From Pseudomonadales bacterium (GTDB lineage Bacteria > Pseudomonadota > Gammaproteobacteria > Pseudomonadales > Halieaceae): 64,000 nucleotides of DNA. This document shows, piece after piece, positions 33,802 through 41,871 of this stretch (the first letter of the stretch is position 1; every line of letters begins with the position of its first letter). The stretch is from contig JACKNN010000006.1 in the NCBI GenBank assembly GCA_024234855.1, forward strand, positions 62,001 to 126,000. Reading direction: 5' to 3'. The notes under the pieces are model-generated. The model was not told the origin of the DNA, did no database searches, and was given only the letters and a program-made list of their open reading frames with translations. The translations under genes and the position numbers were made by a program.

Positions 33802-34395
33802 ATGAGTGAAGCTCTGGACCAATCCGTATTGAATCAGGCGTTTGTCAACGCCCGCACAACCAACAAGTTTACCGGGCGGGACGTGCCGGATGCGCTGATT
33901 TTACAGCTGTACGAGCTGATGAAGTGGGGGCCTACCTCGATGAACTGCCAGCCCGGCCATTACGTCATGGTTAAGAGCGAGGCGGCGAAGCAGCGTTTGA
34001 TTCCGGCCCTGATGCCGGGCAACCGGGACAAGACCCTGGGCGCACCGGTTACGGTGATTGTCGCTACTGATACCCGGTTTTATGAAAACCTGTCGAGCCA
34101 GTTCCCCGCCAACCCAAAGGCCGGTGAGATGTTTGAGTCCAGTGCCGAGCTGTCCCGGGTGACGGCATTCAGGAATGGCACCTTGCAGGGGGCCTACCTG
34201 ATACTGGCCGCCCGCATGCTGGGCCTGGATTGTGGGCCGATGAGCGGCTTTGATAACCGCGCGGTCGATGCCGAGTTCTTTCCGGAAGGACGATATCAAT
34301 CCAATTTCCTGGTCAATATCGGCTTTGGCGACCCCGCTGGCAATCACCCCAGGGGGCCGAGGCTCGCATTTGATCAGGCCGTGGAGGTTGTTTGA
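33802..34395 (+). CDS. rutE: RutE-like nitroreductase-family protein
   Basis: A 197-residue FMN enzyme of the RutE/malonic-semialdehyde reductase branch. FMN-contact segments are NARTTNKFTGRDV near the N-terminus, KWGPTSMNCQPGHYV, and MLGLDCGPMSGFDN. RutE acts in the Rut pyrimidine-degradation pathway, but no other rut genes are near, so the substrate here may differ. The ATG at 33802 is preferred over an in-frame TTG three bases earlier. Confidence 0.85.
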   Translation: MSEALDQSVLNQAFVNARTTNKFTGRDVPDALILQLYELMKWGPTSMNCQPGHYVMVKSEAAKQRLIPALMPGNRDKTLGAPVTVIVATDTRFYENLSSQFPANPKAGEMFESSAELSRVTAFRNGTLQGAYLILAARMLGLDCGPMSGFDNRAVDAEFFPEGRYQSNFLVNIGFGDPAGNHPRGPRLAFDQAVEVV

Positions 34396-34418
34396 TGACC
34401 GGTAGTGAGTAGGGGCCT

Positions 34419-34724
34419 ATGTTCGCGGTGATATTCAAGGCGGAGATCGCTCAGCTGGATGCTGAATATAGCGATATGGCGGCCCATATGAGGGAGCTGG
34501 CTATCAGCCAGTACGGATGTACCCAGTTCACCAGTTGCACCGAGGGTAACAGGGAGATTGCGATCTCTTACTGGGAGTCCCAGGACCAGATCCGGCGCTG
34601 GAAGCAGGACGCGGCACACCTGGTGGCGCAAGACAAGGGGCGTTCAAAATGGTACAGCGCGTATACCGTGGAAGTGGTCGAGCTGGTGCGCAGTTATGGC
34701 TCGGGCAGCCTGGCACCCTTATGA
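34419..34724 (+). CDS. Antibiotic biosynthesis monooxygenase (ABM) domain protein
   Basis: A 101-residue single-domain protein of the dimeric alpha/beta ferredoxin-like fold. FAVIFKAEIAQLD at the start and the YGCTQFTSC and ISYWESQDQIRRWKQDAAH segments are typical of YgiN/ABM proteins. These are cofactor-free or haem-dependent oxygenases, or act in stress defence. It is overlapped by the next lipoprotein gene (ATGA), and RutE lies 23 bp upstream, so the three form a probable operon. Confidence 0.82.
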   Translation: MFAVIFKAEIAQLDAEYSDMAAHMRELAISQYGCTQFTSCTEGNREIAISYWESQDQIRRWKQDAAHLVAQDKGRSKWYSAYTVEVVELVRSYGSGSLAPL

Positions 34725-34981
34725 ATGAGAAATTGCCTATGCCCGGCTCCGGGCGCGCAGCCGATGTCAGGCAAAGGCGGGGTACCGCGGTGCTGCTGTG
34801 TGTGCTCGCCCTGGCGGCCTGCAGCCAGCGCCAGGTGTACGACACCATCCAGAACAATCAGCAACTGGAGTGCCAGAAGCTGCCGGGCACCCAGTACGAG
34901 GAATGCATGAAGCAGGTCTCGGAGCCCTATGATGACTATAAGCGGGAGCGGGACGAACTGGTAAAGGAAAAGCCACCGTAG
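34721..34981 (+). CDS. Small lipoprotein
   Basis: The ATG at 34721 overlaps the preceding stop. The 86-residue product has a long N-terminal region (MNEKLPMPGSGRAADVRQRRG), a hydrophobic core TAVLLCVLALAAC with a lipobox LAAC near residue 33, and a mature part with QQLECQKLPGTQYEECMK and a charged end. It is therefore an exported lipoprotein of about 54 mature residues with two conserved-looking cysteines. A later start could shorten the n-region. No family is recognised. Confidence 0.7.
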   Translation: MNEKLPMPGSGRAADVRQRRGTAVLLCVLALAACSQRQVYDTIQNNQQLECQKLPGTQYEECMKQVSEPYDDYKRERDELVKEKPP

Positions 34982-35120
34982 CATGACCGTGGCTTGCGGG
35001 AGCTGGCGCCCGGACCCCGGCCTTTGCGGTGGATTCGCGCCGCAATCAACCGTACTATCGGCAGGGCCAGTCACTGGCACATTCCTGTCCAAGAACCACA
35101 AGCAGCCGCATAGGAGAGAT

Positions 35121-35672
35121 ATGGCCGAGCGATTTTCCTCCCTGCAGGACCGGCACATCCGGTTTATCGCGGAGCAGCACCTGTTTTTCGTGGGCACCGC
35201 CGGCCGGGAGGGTTATATCAATGTCTCGCCCAAGGGCATGGACAGTTTCAGGGTAACCAGCCCCACGGAGGTCGCCTGGCTCAACCTCACCGGCAGCGGC
35301 AATGAGAGCGCCGCGCACGTGGCAGAGAATGGCCGCATGACCATCATGTTCTGCTCCTTCGGCAAGCAGCCCCTGATCATGCGATTGTATGGCCAGGCGA
35401 CGGTGGTGCATCCCCGGGATGGGGACTGGCCCGCCCTGCTGGCATTGTTTCCGGCCGAACCGGGCGCGCGGCAGATCTTCCGTCTCACGCTGGACCTGGT
35501 GCTAACCTCCTGCGGCTACGCCGTTCCCCGCTACGAATTGAAAAGCGAGCGGCCAACCCTGACCAGGTGGACGGAGCAAAAGGGGCCGGATGGTATCAGG
35601 CAGTACTGGCAAGAAAAAAATACCCTGACCCTGGACGGCAAGCCCACCGGCATTTTCGCGGATATCGAATAG
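35121..35672 (+). CDS. Pyridoxamine 5'-phosphate oxidase-like flavoprotein
   Basis: AGGAGA directly precedes the ATG at 35121 (MAERFSSLQDRHIRFIAEQ). The 183-residue split-barrel protein shows FFVGTAGREGYINVSPKGMDSFRV and EVAWLNLTGSGNESAAHV, the pattern of PPOX-class FMN proteins. It lacks the PdxH C-terminal part, so it is not vitamin B6 oxidase. The role is unknown; related proteins reduce F420- or flavin-linked substrates. Confidence 0.82.
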   Translation: MAERFSSLQDRHIRFIAEQHLFFVGTAGREGYINVSPKGMDSFRVTSPTEVAWLNLTGSGNESAAHVAENGRMTIMFCSFGKQPLIMRLYGQATVVHPRDGDWPALLALFPAEPGARQIFRLTLDLVLTSCGYAVPRYELKSERPTLTRWTEQKGPDGIRQYWQEKNTLTLDGKPTGIFADIE

Positions 35673-35705
35673 CTCCGCCGTCCAGACTCCCCAAAAGGAT
35701 ATCAA

Positions 35706-36041
35706 ATGAGTGATGTACCGCCCTGCCCTGAATGCAAGTCACCGTACGGCTACGATGACGGCAATATGTTCGTCTGCCCGGAGTGTGGTCACGAGTGGTC
35801 AAAGGACGCCGCTACCGCGGGCGATGATCCTGTCATCAAGGATGCCAACGGCAATGTGCTGAGCGACGGTGATACCGTCACCGTGATCAAGGACCTCAAG
35901 GTCAAGGGCACCTCGCTGGTGGTCAAGGTGGGCACCCGGGTCAAGAATATCCGGCTGGTGGAGGGCGACCACGATATTGATTGCAGGATCGATGGCATAG
36001 GTGCGATGAAACTGAAATCGGAATTTGTCAAAAAGGCCTGA
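35706..36041 (+). CDS. yjdM: YjdM/PhnA-family zinc-ribbon protein
   Basis: A 111-residue protein with an N-terminal zinc ribbon (CPECKSPYGYDDGNMFVCPECGHEW) and the conserved C-terminal domain VIKDANGNVLSDGDTVTVIKDLKVKG. This is the family named PhnA/YjdM; despite the name, no role in phosphonate use is supported. The ATG follows AAAGGATATCAA. It is present at full length in many gammaproteobacteria. Confidence 0.92.
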   Translation: MSDVPPCPECKSPYGYDDGNMFVCPECGHEWSKDAATAGDDPVIKDANGNVLSDGDTVTVIKDLKVKGTSLVVKVGTRVKNIRLVEGDHDIDCRIDGIGAMKLKSEFVKKA

Positions 36042-36076
36042 ACCGGGTTTGCATCACTATCTGAGCGGAGCCTGTG

Positions 36077-36529
36077 ATGAGCATTGAAAAGGCGTACAAC
36101 TTTCGGGCGGCAGCTCATGGCGTGGCTACTGCCGGGCGGGTCGAGCCGGATCAACTGGCGCAACTGGGCAGCGAGGGCTTTGAGGTTGTGATCAATCTGC
36201 TGCCCGAGTCCAGCCAGTACGCGGTCGCCGATGAGCGGCATATCGTGGAGGGGCAGGGCATCGAATACCAGTACCTGCCGGTGGATTTTGCCAATCCGAC
36301 CCTGGCGGACTACCGCCAGTTCTGCCAGCTGATGCAGCGGGCAGGGGAGCGCAAGCTGCTGATTCACTGCGCCGCCAACTACCGGGTCAGCGCCTTTTAC
36401 TCCCGCTATGCCATCGAGACCGGTCTTTGGTCGCAGGCGCAGGCGGATGAATTTATGCGGTCTGTGTGGCAGCCCGAGGAACACCCACCCTGGCCTCGCT
36501 GGCTGCAGGAGGTCGCATGCCTGGACTGA
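36077..36529 (+). CDS. DUF442-like protein-phosphatase-family protein
   Basis: The ATG at 36077 has GGAG six bases upstream; 150 residues. The sequence follows the beta-lactamase-hydrolase-like/protein tyrosine phosphatase superfamily: RVEPDQLAQLGSEGFEVVINLLPE early and the loop LLIHCAANYRVSAFY. The loop has Cys followed by Arg after four residues, one fewer than the classical CX5R, as is usual in this subgroup. Catalytic activity is thus uncertain. Confidence 0.78.
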   Translation: MSIEKAYNFRAAAHGVATAGRVEPDQLAQLGSEGFEVVINLLPESSQYAVADERHIVEGQGIEYQYLPVDFANPTLADYRQFCQLMQRAGERKLLIHCAANYRVSAFYSRYAIETGLWSQAQADEFMRSVWQPEEHPPWPRWLQEVACLD

Positions 36530-36535
36530 ACTTCG

Positions 36536-36558
36536 GCCGGCGGCTTCAGTCCGCCGGC
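36536..36558. terminator. Strong GC hairpin between convergent genes
   Basis: GCCGGCGG and CCGCCGGC form a perfect 8-bp stem around a 7-base loop, extended by ACTTCG and CGAAGT-like flanks. It stands between the phosphatase-like gene and imuB, which converge. No U-run follows on either strand, so it is a hairpin with probable, not proven, terminator function. Confidence 0.5.
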
Positions 36559-36619
36559 TGACGAAGTGGTGTGGTACAAATAGTGCAATCACGTGTCGGT
36601 GGAATATTCTAAGCGGACG

Positions 36620-38050
36620 TCAGGCAAACACCCCGTGGATATACCACTTGCTGGCCAGCCGGTCGCGAAACACCCAGTACTGCTGACCGCTGCCGTCCCC
36701 GGCGATGTAATAGTCCCGGCTCACCGCTTCCTGCCACCAGTTGTCCTCTATCCGCTCCGGACCATGCAGCAGGGTCAGCGCACCGTTCCAGTACAGCCGC
36801 TGGCGGGATTGTCGCAGCGGCTGGGGCCGGGGCATGAGCCAGAACGGGCGCTGGGCGCCGGTGTGGCCGGTACCGGGCTCACCGCCAGAGCAGTCGCTGC
36901 TGACATGCACGGCAAATTCCGGCAGGTGCTCGTCCCGACAACCGACCTTTTCGATGGCCTGTAGCCCCAGCCGGCTGCGCAGCCGATCCAGCAGGTGGGC
37001 CAGGGGTTCCCGCTGCCTGCCGGGATGGAACAGGTCGCTATTCTCCGGTTGCCCCGGGTGTAGATTGCGGCAGCTGAGGATGAGGCCCTCCACGCCGGTC
37101 GCCAGTTGCAGCTGGTCGAAGCAAATGCCGGTGAGCTGGTGCCAGCTTTTCCAGTCGCTGTGACTGCTGGCACTGCGCACACCCACCTCCCGCAGGCTGC
37201 GGTCCATGCCGACCAGTTGCCAGCAGATTTCGGCAGTTTGCAGCTGGGTACTGCGCAGGAAGGCGCACAGGGACTGCAGCAACATTTGTGCAGCCGGCAG
37301 CAATTCGGCGTTGCCCTTTACTTCATAGCCAAACCAGTACTCGTCGCTGAACGTCGCCGGGGGTTGGTAATCTGCCTGCCTGTCCTCCCGCTGACCCAGC
37401 ACTTGCTGCAGGAAGTGGGTGAATTCCCTGCCGCAGCGCCGACCCAGGGCGGCCGGTGGCAGCGCCAGGATATCGCCCAGACTGTGCAGGCCTGCCCGGC
37501 GCAGTGAGTCGACGGCAGTGGGAAAGGCATCGAGCAGGCGCAGCGGCAGGGGCGCGAGCCGCTCGGTGAGGGGGCGGGTTATCTCCAGTGCGGTATCCGC
37601 TGGCGTAAATGACAGCAGCCAGGCGGCTTTGGGGGTGGGGGCCAGGCCGTATTCCACGCTGTAGCCCCGGCGACCAATGCCGCGGCTGACCTCGGCCAAC
37701 AGGTTGTCCAGGCCCCGGAACAGGTTCAGGCAGCCACCGATTTCCAGCTGCAGGCAGTCCTGGCGCCAGCTGAAAAGGCCGGGTGTGATGCCGTAGGCCC
37801 AGCAGCACAGTTGCTGCAGGCAGCGCTGCTCGGCGCCCTCGTCACGCTCCAGCAGCCGCAGTGGCTCACTATTGACCAGGGCGTGCACTGTCGCGGTACC
37901 CATACCCGGCCGGATACCGAGAGCGGCAGCGCAGTTATTGGCGCACAGGACCCGCTGCCTGGCCAGCACCACCACCGCCTGTTCCTCGCAGCGGCTCAGG
38001 CACTGCAGTGGCAACTGGTTGAAGCGCAGGCAGAGCCACAGGCTCACCAC
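36620..38050 (-). CDS. imuB: ImuB, Y-family polymerase homolog of the SOS mutasome
   Basis: The open frame extends upstream through the LexA operator, so the start must be further in. GTG codons at 38050 and 38047 (VVSLWLCLRFNQLPLQ) fit the family start and follow GGGGGG. The protein is about 476 residues: DinB-like palm and fingers (CANNCAAALGIRPGMG), HhH region (LHSLGDILALPPAALGRRCG), little-finger domain and the usual C-terminal DRLASKWYIHGVFA. Acidic polymerase residues are lacking in the expected places, as in other ImuB proteins, which act as scaffold between ImuA, DnaE2 and the beta clamp. It is a single gene under its own operator. Confidence 0.93.
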   Translation of the reverse strand: MVSLWLCLRFNQLPLQCLSRCEEQAVVVLARQRVLCANNCAAALGIRPGMGTATVHALVNSEPLRLLERDEGAEQRCLQQLCCWAYGITPGLFSWRQDCLQLEIGGCLNLFRGLDNLLAEVSRGIGRRGYSVEYGLAPTPKAAWLLSFTPADTALEITRPLTERLAPLPLRLLDAFPTAVDSLRRAGLHSLGDILALPPAALGRRCGREFTHFLQQVLGQREDRQADYQPPATFSDEYWFGYEVKGNAELLPAAQMLLQSLCAFLRSTQLQTAEICWQLVGMDRSLREVGVRSASSHSDWKSWHQLTGICFDQLQLATGVEGLILSCRNLHPGQPENSDLFHPGRQREPLAHLLDRLRSRLGLQAIEKVGCRDEHLPEFAVHVSSDCSGGEPGTGHTGAQRPFWLMPRPQPLRQSRQRLYWNGALTLLHGPERIEDNWWQEAVSRDYYIAGDGSGQQYWVFRDRLASKWYIHGVFA

Positions 38051-38110
38051 CAGCCCCCCGGGTGGCAGGCGATATGTCGGGGGGAGAGTGCGCCCATTAT
38101 GAATTGAATA

Positions 38111-38126
38111 CTGTACATATATACAG
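38111..38126 (-). promoter_or_regulatory. LexA operator of imuB
   Basis: CTGTACATATATACAG fits CTGT-N8-ACAG with near-perfect symmetry. It lies 60 bases before the likely imuB start. Just upstream, CTCCCGTTCGGGAG at 38132-38145 is a separate perfect palindrome of unknown role. Confidence 0.85.
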
Positions 38127-38199
38127 TATCTCCCGTTCGGGAGGGCCCTGTCCAGCCCGGCGGGCGCCCGGCCGCAGTGCACCATCCTGGTTTCCAGAT

Positions 38200-38349
38200 G
38201 TTACATAATGTTACGCGAGAGTGCGCCCGTCCCGCTCATGCAGATCGCGGTAAGTAAATGAAAAAATAATAAATATTTCACAATATTAAACTTGTTCGGG
38301 CGGATTTCAGGGAGGATAGTGGTAACACATTGCCAGCAGGCAATGTTAC
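38200..38349 (+). promoter_or_regulatory. Leader of the 38.4-kb secreted-protein gene with repeated GTTAC motifs and a hairpin
   Basis: No gene is seen between the imuB operator and 38376. GTTACATAATGTTAC at about 38199-38213 repeats GTTAC. At 38322-38349, GTAACACATTGCC and GGCAATGTTAC form a stem around AGCA, 26 bases before the start codon. The AT-rich stretch between (38256-38290) is the most promoter-like part. The hairpin could be an operator or an mRNA leader structure. Confidence 0.4.
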
Positions 38350-38375
38350 TTAAAGTATCAAAATGGAGTTTAGTA

Positions 38376-38723
38376 ATGAAAGCTATGATTGCCATACCCG
38401 CACTTTGCCTGGCCATGAACGCCGCAGCGGGCTGTCCGGTCACGCATCCGCGGGAGCAGCCGGTAATACCCGATGCCGCCGTGGCCAGCAAGCAGGAGAT
38501 GCACCGGGCACAGTTGGCGGCGGAGCAGTATCTGCTGCAGGGCAAAGCCTACCTGGAATGCGGACTCATGAATCGTCGCCAGTACAGCCAGTTGTTGAGC
38601 CAGCTGGAAATTTTTTCCGAGCAGTACAACAACGAAGTGATCGAGTACCAGATTCGCCGGCAGATGGTTGCGGAAAATGACCAGGCGGGTGTCCTGCCGG
38701 TCACCGGGGGGTCAGCGGACTAG
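38376..38723 (+). CDS. Exported protein of unknown function
   Basis: The ATG at 38376 has GGAG at a good distance. The 115-residue product begins with a Sec signal (MKAMIAIPALCLAMNAAAG) and the mature part is mostly helical and polar: KQEMHRAQLAAEQYLLQGKAYLECGL and QLEIFSEQYNNEVIEYQI. Two cysteines remain (GCPV and LECGL), which could form a disulfide. The Cys at the cleavage site (AAAGC) is compatible with a lipobox, so it may be a lipoprotein. No family is recognised. Confidence 0.65.
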   Translation: MKAMIAIPALCLAMNAAAGCPVTHPREQPVIPDAAVASKQEMHRAQLAAEQYLLQGKAYLECGLMNRRQYSQLLSQLEIFSEQYNNEVIEYQIRRQMVAENDQAGVLPVTGGSAD

Positions 38724-38731
38724 CCGTTGAC

Positions 38732-38944
38732 TCAGCCGCCGACGCCCGCGTTTTCGAGCAGGTAGGTGATTACGAACTTCATCAGGAAGCCGAAGATACC
38801 CATGGCCAGCCCGATGTAGAGGATCATTGTGCCGAATTTGCCGGCATTGCTGCGCCTGGCGAGGTCCCAGACGATATACATCATGAGCAGGATGAGGCCG
38901 CCCACGCCCAGGACGACACCGTATTCTGTCAGCCATTCGTCCAT
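38732..38944 (-). CDS. DUF2788 small membrane protein
   Basis: A 70-residue protein with two hydrophobic helices (VVLGVGGLILLMMYIVWDLARRSNAGKFG and the following MILYIGLAMGIFGFLMKFVI). The RRSNAGKFGT linker is typical of DUF2788, a family found next to varied genes in pseudomonads and relatives, with no known role. It converges on the exported-protein gene. Confidence 0.85.
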   Translation of the reverse strand: MDEWLTEYGVVLGVGGLILLMMYIVWDLARRSNAGKFGTMILYIGLAMGIFGFLMKFVITYLLENAGVGG

Positions 38945-38971
38945 TCAGGTCGGCACCCCGGTGGCCGCCGG

Positions 38972-39409
38972 TCAGGCGGCGACAATTACCTCTGCCTCGA
39001 GGTGGGACTCGGCCAGCAGGGAGCGGGTGATCAGGCAGGCCTCCTCGGCTTTTTCCAGCAGGCGCTGTGCCTTGTCAGCGTCAGTGCCGGCAGGCACCGT
39101 CAGCCTGGCGTTGACAGTGAACGCCGTGAACCGGGTAACCCGCTCTACCCGCTCCAGTACGCCCTCGGCGGAGCATTCGAGGTTGGTCCACTCGAGCTTG
39201 GAAGCCCTGGCAATCGCCCGGAACGTCAGTATGAAGCAGTCGGCGACAGCGCCAACCAGCAGGGTCTCGGGAGACCACTGGTCACCCGGGCCGCCGAATT
39301 CGGCCGGTGGGGCGGTGACAAGCTGAGGCAGGTCGTCCGCCTTGAGCATGATATTGCCGGTGGTCTCGGCGCTGGCGCTGACGTGGTAGTGATGAGGTAA
39401 GTCTTGCAT
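38972..39409 (-). CDS. OsmC-family peroxiredoxin-like protein
   Basis: The ATG at 39409 gives MQDLPHHYHVSASAETTGNIML and 145 residues. Family features are PPAEFGGPGDQWSPETLLVGAVADCFILTF, with the first catalytic Cys in ADCF, and the second Cys in EEACLITRSL. OsmC/Ohr proteins reduce organic hydroperoxides through this Cys pair. It lies 27 bp upstream of the DUF2788 gene in the same direction, a likely operon. Confidence 0.87.
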   Translation of the reverse strand: MQDLPHHYHVSASAETTGNIMLKADDLPQLVTAPPAEFGGPGDQWSPETLLVGAVADCFILTFRAIARASKLEWTNLECSAEGVLERVERVTRFTAFTVNARLTVPAGTDADKAQRLLEKAEEACLITRSLLAESHLEAEVIVAA

Positions 39410-39489
39410 GGTAGTCGCATCCCTGTGTCCGGTTTCTGGCGGCAATTATAGCCGCAAGCCGGTACTGCCCTCACCTTATAATTTCCCCG

Positions 39490-40239
39490 TCAGGCCATCG
39501 GCGAGCAGGCCTCCATGGCTGCGCCGTGCTGCCTGCCCGCCTGCCACACCGGCAATTCCCACAGCTGTGGCTGCCCGGGCACGTCTTCTGCCGGGGGCAG
39601 GTCCACGTCGATATGCTGGTTGCCGCCGCGCTGCTTGAGGATATGGACCCTGCGGTATTCCCGCATCTGCAGGCGCAGGCTGGCGGGGGAGTGGTTGTGG
39701 GCGGCCGCCGTGGGGCGAAACAGTACCGCCAGGCTGTCGCCGCCGCTGGCGGCCACCTGCAGTTTGCGCAGCTCGCTGTAGCTGTAGTTGTGAGTTCCCA
39801 GCCAGCTGAACACGGCGCTGCAGGTGCCGCTGCGCAGGGCCTGCTCGGTGCTCCACAGCAGGTCCTGGCGGTTTTTCGGGTGCACCAGTAATACCTGCCG
39901 GGTATCGATACCCCGGGCCGCCAGCAGCGGCGCATAGGGTATATAGGGCGGAGCGATGAATGCCTGCCAGCGCCCCCGCTCGCTGAGCTGTTCCATGGCG
40001 GGCAGAAACAGTCCCATGGCGCCCAGTCCATTGCTGTCGCTCAATAATTCAATGGTGCTGTCCAGGGGCCAGCCGCCCTGGTCCAGCTGCCTATCCAGGC
40101 TGGTATAGCCAGTAGCCAGGCCGTTCTGGCTGTGACAGTGGCTGTCGCTGTTGGCGGAGGGTTCATGGTGGTGAAAGCGGCGATGGCGACCGCGCCAGGT
40201 ATCATTGCGGGTGATGATCTGTTCGAGCACTTCGTTCAT
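39490..40239 (-). CDS. imuA: ImuA, RecA-like component of the SOS mutasome
   Basis: The ATG at 40239 (MNEVLEQIITRNDTWRG) is used, since an earlier in-frame ATG would place the LexA operator within the gene. The 249-residue protein is the SulA/RecA-like ImuA: TGYTSLDRQLDQGGWPLDSTIELL near residue 50, then GLGAMGLFLPAM in place of a Walker A, LAARGIDTRQVLLVHP, and ALRSGTCSAVFSWLG. ImuA helps ImuB and DnaE2 in mutagenic lesion bypass. It normally stands directly before imuB, but here it is separated from it by three genes and has its own operator. Confidence 0.9.
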   Translation of the reverse strand: MNEVLEQIITRNDTWRGRHRRFHHHEPSANSDSHCHSQNGLATGYTSLDRQLDQGGWPLDSTIELLSDSNGLGAMGLFLPAMEQLSERGRWQAFIAPPYIPYAPLLAARGIDTRQVLLVHPKNRQDLLWSTEQALRSGTCSAVFSWLGTHNYSYSELRKLQVAASGGDSLAVLFRPTAAAHNHSPASLRLQMREYRRVHILKQRGGNQHIDVDLPPAEDVPGQPQLWELPVWQAGRQHGAAMEACSPMA

Positions 40240-40273
40240 GGCCTTGCTCCGGGGAGGGTTCCCTTCAAATAAA

Positions 40274-40289
40274 CTGTATAAACATACAG
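40274..40289 (-). promoter_or_regulatory. LexA operator of imuA
   Basis: CTGTATAAACATACAG keeps both CTGT and ACAG arms with the correct spacing and lies 34 bases before the imuA start. TTGCAT with a 17-base spacer to TACTGT, overlapping the operator, is a possible promoter. Confidence 0.82.
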
Positions 40290-40515
40290 TAGTATCGAAG
40301 CGGGCAGAATGCAAGTCGTGGCATGTGTGAATTTAGCGGGTGAGGGCAGGGGGTGTGATCTGCGGATGCGCGGTGTGTGCAGGTCCCGTTCATAATGGTT
40401 TCAAATGTGACCGAAACTTCCTAAAGTGCCCCATGTGGCGGTATTTGGCTGGCAGGGAAGCAATTCGCAATCCCCCTCCCCCGGACATGACCGATTAATT
40501 GACGCAGTGGCGACA

Positions 40516-41376
40516 ATGGCGAAAACGTATTGGTACTTTATGACAGTAGCGCTTTTGGTGCTGATACCACTGATTGCGGTGCTGTTGGTGAAGAAGTTGG
40601 GTCTGCTGGAGATTCGCCCGGATGAGCAAATAGCGTACAAGGTCTTTGAAGGGCAAAAGCGCCTACTACATTCCTTTAAAGCCAAAACCGACCGCCTGGG
40701 GAGTCCGCCTCCGGCCATGCTGCTATTTCACGGCGGTGCATGGCAATACGGTAGTGGCAAGAAGCTCTATCCGCAGTGCCGTTTCTTTGCGGAAAACGGC
40801 CTGACCTGCTTTGTAGTGCAATATCGACTGGGTTCCCGCGGAGTTGTCGATGTGCCCGGGGCAGTGGAAGATGCAAGCGATGCCCTGGCCTATTTGCGTG
40901 CCAATGCCAGCCAATTGAATATAGATGCCGACAGGATTGTGGCGGGCGGCGGATCATCGGGAGGGCAGCTGGCGGCAGCATTGGGTGTTGCCATACACAA
41001 AAAAGCCGGCAAGCCAATGCCGGTGGCAACCCGGCGGCCCGCTGCGTTGATTCTCTATAACCCCATGCTGGACCTGTCACCGGGCATGCCAGACCACGAC
41101 CTGGTCAAGGATGACTGGCAGGAGATATCCCCGTACCACCACGTAGATGGTTCGGTCCCGCCAACCCTCATCCTGTTGGGCACGGAAGATGTTGAGTTGC
41201 CGGTCGCCAGTGCGGAGTCTTTTTGTCGCATGATAATTGCCCGGGGCGGGCGCTGTGAGTTGGCTTTATACCAGGGCCAACAGCATGGGTTCTTCCAGTA
41301 TCGGGAAAACAATCGCGAGTACTTTGATAAAACCAACGCACGCATTATGACGTTTCTGGAATCTATCTGGGAATGA
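40516..41376 (+). CDS. Membrane-anchored alpha/beta hydrolase (HSL/carboxylesterase-like)
   Basis: From the ATG at 40516 (MAKTYWYFMTVALLV) the protein is 286 residues. One N-terminal helix (about residues 5-27) anchors it. The HSL-type oxyanion motif is MLLFHGGAWQYGS, the nucleophile elbow is AGGGSSGGQLAAAL, and the acid and base follow in GTEDVELP and QGQQHGFFQ. It is thus an esterase/lipase of the hormone-sensitive-lipase class facing the periplasm. No ribosome site is obvious. Substrate unknown. Confidence 0.85.
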   Translation: MAKTYWYFMTVALLVLIPLIAVLLVKKLGLLEIRPDEQIAYKVFEGQKRLLHSFKAKTDRLGSPPPAMLLFHGGAWQYGSGKKLYPQCRFFAENGLTCFVVQYRLGSRGVVDVPGAVEDASDALAYLRANASQLNIDADRIVAGGGSSGGQLAAALGVAIHKKAGKPMPVATRRPAALILYNPMLDLSPGMPDHDLVKDDWQEISPYHHVDGSVPPTLILLGTEDVELPVASAESFCRMIIARGGRCELALYQGQQHGFFQYRENNREYFDKTNARIMTFLESIWE

Positions 41377-41399
41377 TGTCCGGGCACCTGGCCGGGTTA

Positions 41400-41840
41400 T
41401 CAAAAAGGTTTCAAGTACCGGGAGCAGGTGCCCGCCACGGCGAAGACATGTGAGCTGAGCGCATTGCCCTGCACGCCGGTGGCGTAGAATGCGCCGTTCC
41501 GGGGATTGCGACTGATCGCGCCTTCAAAAATGGTGTCCGGGTGTTCGTGATCGGGGCCGTCCACTTCGCAGACCAGGCCCGGCGGGTCGCAGTGATCAAA
41601 GTGCCAGGCGCTAGCCCCCATACCCATGGCCTGCCAGGTGCCGCCGCTGTTGCTGAACAGGTACTTGCTGTCGGCCTCGTCGTAGTTGTGGCCGCTGGTG
41701 GTTTTGCCATCCTCGGACGTGGTGGTCCAGACAACGGTGCTGGCAATGCAGAGAAATTGTTCGACCTTGTAGTCGCTGGCATTTTCCGTAGCGCAGCCCG
41801 CCATTGCCAACCCTAAAACCAGTCCCGCAAAAAACCGCAT
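41400..41840 (-). CDS. Lipoprotein of unknown function
   Basis: A 146-residue protein with a lipoprotein signal (MRFFAGLVLGLAMAGC, lipobox MAGC at residue 16). The mature part is rich in Ser, Thr, Gly and His: WTTTSEDGKTTSGHNYDEADSKYLF, then WHFDHCDPPGLVCEVDGPDHEHPD. Three further cysteines may form a disulfide. I do not recognise a family. It lies downstream of holA on the same strand (31 bp apart) and converges on the hydrolase. Confidence 0.75.
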   Translation of the reverse strand: MRFFAGLVLGLAMAGCATENASDYKVEQFLCIASTVVWTTTSEDGKTTSGHNYDEADSKYLFSNSGGTWQAMGMGASAWHFDHCDPPGLVCEVDGPDHEHPDTIFEGAISRNPRNGAFYATGVQGNALSSHVFAVAGTCSRYLKPF

Positions 41841-41871
41841 TCTACACCGCTATGAATAGGAATGAAGGACG

